Assembly (NCBI GenBank): GCA_964496575.1
Contig: CAZCAC010000069.1
Coordinates: forward strand, 1 to 45,568
Length of the DNA: 45,568 bases
Origin: CAZCAC01 sp964496575
GTDB lineage: Bacteria; Planctomycetota; UBA1135; GCA-002686595
Reading direction: 5' to 3'
The notes beneath the pieces are model-generated. The model saw nothing but the letters and a program-made list of their open reading frames with translations, was not told the origin of the DNA and ran no database searches. The position numbers were made by a program, and so were the translations under genes. Shown here one piece after another: positions 44,534-45,568 of this stretch (positions are counted from its first letter, which is position 1; every line of letters begins with the position of its first letter).

Positions 44534-45471
44534 CTGGACTCCATCGCCATCCCGTGGAGGATTAGTCTGCTGGTTTCCCCTACCGAGTCCTCCAGAGTCC
44601 GGATGAGAGAACGGCCGGCGGGATTGAGGACCCAATCTCCTTCAGTCTTCTGCCTCAGCAGCGCAGAAAGCCAACCCCTGGCCTCAAGATTGGGGGCTGG
44701 CCAAATGTTGTCGACGATCATGGCTGCTTCCCGAGCCTGCTCGAGCTGTTCCGTTTGTATGGATGAAAAAAGCCAACATAGCGCACACTCGTGGTCAGGA
44801 ACCACCTCCGCAGCGCAGCGTAGTACCTCTCTGGACTCTCCGAGCTTGCCTATTCGTGCCAAAGCTAGCGCGTAACCAGTTGTGAAGTCTGCCCTGAGCA
44901 CAGGGTCTCTCGTCCGGTCAGTCAGCGTGGCGTAGGTCAAGCTCGCTGACTGCCAGTGGTGCTGGATCAGATACTCCGATGCGACATAACTCTGGGCCAG
45001 CAAGCTGGGTGCCAGCCGAATCGATGCAATCGCCAGGTCGATTGGGCGAGGAGCTGTGCTGAGTAGAGCCGCATGCCCGCCATCGAGAGCGCCGTGAGCT
45101 TCAGCATCTTCGGCAAGAGCCTCACGTTCCTGAAGAATCCGATTCCTGAGTTCCGCCTCTCCTAGGTGCTTGGGGCGGCCCCTCTCGGGACGAAAGATCA
45201 AGCCTCCCTCTCGAGCTAGGGCAGTTCTCTCGCTCAATCTGTAGTAGGCCAACCTCAACAGATAAGCAGCCTCATCCCGATGCACCTCCAGCAGCTGCTT
45301 CTCCGCCAAGCTCAGCCCGGTCTTCCCCCGAACGACCGTATCCCCCCCTTCGACCAGCACCCGCAGCTCCTTCGGCCGGTCCACCCGGAGCAACACCGAA
45401 TCGGGATCCTTCGCAACCTCGCGCAGGATCGCTTCCACTTCCGGGTCTAGGAGAGGGCTCGAATCAGTCAT
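44530..45471 (-). CDS. TPR-like helical repeat protein
   Basis: 313 residues from ATG 45471 (M-T-D-S-S-P-L-L-D-P), which overlaps the end of the preceding frame; an ATG 33 nt earlier is in frame but lies well inside that neighbour. All-helical, no signal peptide. The middle and C-terminal parts look like degenerate tetratricopeptide units: Y-A-L-A-L-A-R-I-G-K-L-G-E-S-R-E-V-L-R-C-A-A, then L-E-Q-A-R-E-A-A-M-I-V. Likely a cytoplasmic scaffold, possibly an anti-sigma or regulatory partner for the surface genes it precedes. The stop overlaps the start of the small peptide gene (ATGA), so three or four genes form one minus-strand operon. Confidence 0.75.
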   Translation of the reverse strand: MTDSSPLLDPEVEAILREVAKDPDSVLLRVDRPKELRVLVEGGDTVVRGKTGLSLAEKQLLEVHRDEAAYLLRLAYYRLSERTALAREGGLIFRPERGRPKHLGEAELRNRILQEREALAEDAEAHGALDGGHAALLSTAPRPIDLAIASIRLAPSLLAQSYVASEYLIQHHWQSASLTYATLTDRTRDPVLRADFTTGYALALARIGKLGESREVLRCAAEVVPDHECALCWLFSSIQTEQLEQAREAAMIVDNIWPAPNLEARGWLSALLRQKTEGDWVLNPAGRSLIRTLEDSVGETSRLILHGMAMESR

Positions 45472-45568
45472 TCTCGAAAAGCCCCTGCCCTGGCTCGCTT
45501 CCATCCGGGCCGCCGATACCGTGCTTGCCGAGGGCCGACATCATGGTGAATGCATATTCTATCCGCGC
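45464..45568 (-). CDS. C-terminal tail of a gene cut by the right edge
   Basis: I translated this short frame by hand: 34 codons open from the window edge to TGA at 45464-45466, reading ...I-E-Y-A-F-T-M-M-S-A-L-G-K-H-G-I-G-G-P-D-G-S-E-P-G and ending F-E-N-D. It overlaps the start of the TPR-like gene by 8 nt (ATGACTGA), the usual spacing of coupled genes, which supports it being real. The family cannot be told from so little sequence; a sigma factor or regulator would be typical before such a gene, but that is only a guess. Confidence 0.45.
   Translation of the reverse strand, partial: ARIEYAFTMMSALGKHGIGGPDGSEPGQGLFEND

Overview
The window is GC-rich, mostly non-operonic bacterial DNA. It carries at least 29 protein genes (two cut by the window edges, one broken by an insertion) and no rRNA, tRNA or CRISPR array that I could see. 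The best taxonomic hint is a C-terminal module shared by three secreted proteins here (core Y-C-F-G-D-P-G ... P-C-P-C ... G-C-x-N-G). From memory this is common in Planctomycetota of the Poly30/UBA1135 kind. A sulfatase, Tat-exported Gfo/Idh/MocA oxidoreductase and sugar isomerase, GH95 fucosidase and many carboxypeptidase-regulatory-like surface proteins fit such an organism. The assignment is an inference.

Layout. 1-3868 (minus): a Tat-signal AmmeMemoRadiSam-type radical SAM protein (cut by the left edge), translationally coupled behind a 1008-residue membrane protein that fuses a spermidine-synthase-like domain to a NapH-like 4Fe-4S domain. 4003-6598 (plus): an Eis-type acetyltransferase and a PhoD-like phosphatase. 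6863-7564 (minus): a lipoprotein. 7707-13447 (plus): a serine hydrolase/TPR/NTF2-like fusion, a membrane-anchored carboxypeptidase-regulatory-like protein and a sulfatase.

13594-18739 (plus) is the most system-like part: a promoter followed by three tightly packed genes. They encode a DnaQ-like/GIY-YIG fusion whose exonuclease motifs look dead, an SbcD/Mre11-like phosphoesterase, and a PD-(D/E)XK nuclease fused to an iron-sulfur XPD/DinG helicase. It looks like a self-contained DNA repair or defence cassette.

18715-24422 (minus): two paralogous FG-GAP proteins, each with seven repeats of exactly 201 bp. The second is split by a 203-bp MITE-like element with perfect 14-bp terminal inverted repeats and a 5-bp target duplication. 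24485-28313 (minus): an amidohydrolase and a GH95 alpha-L-fucosidase. 28499-32612: a secreted protein, a glycine-rich lipoprotein, a probable selenocysteine-containing SelL-like redox protein (in-frame UGA at 30602 in a U-x-x-C motif) and a beta-propeller protein. 32795-37132 (minus): hybrid histidine kinase, Gfo/Idh/MocA oxidoreductase and sugar isomerase, closely spaced. 37540-45568 (minus): a metallopeptidase lipoprotein, two paralogous secreted proteins, a 1087-residue carboxypeptidase-regulatory-like protein sharing a 303-bp duplicated 3' module with the metallopeptidase, a tiny secreted peptide, a TPR-like protein and the tail of one more gene. Much of this last part looks less GC-rich than the rest.
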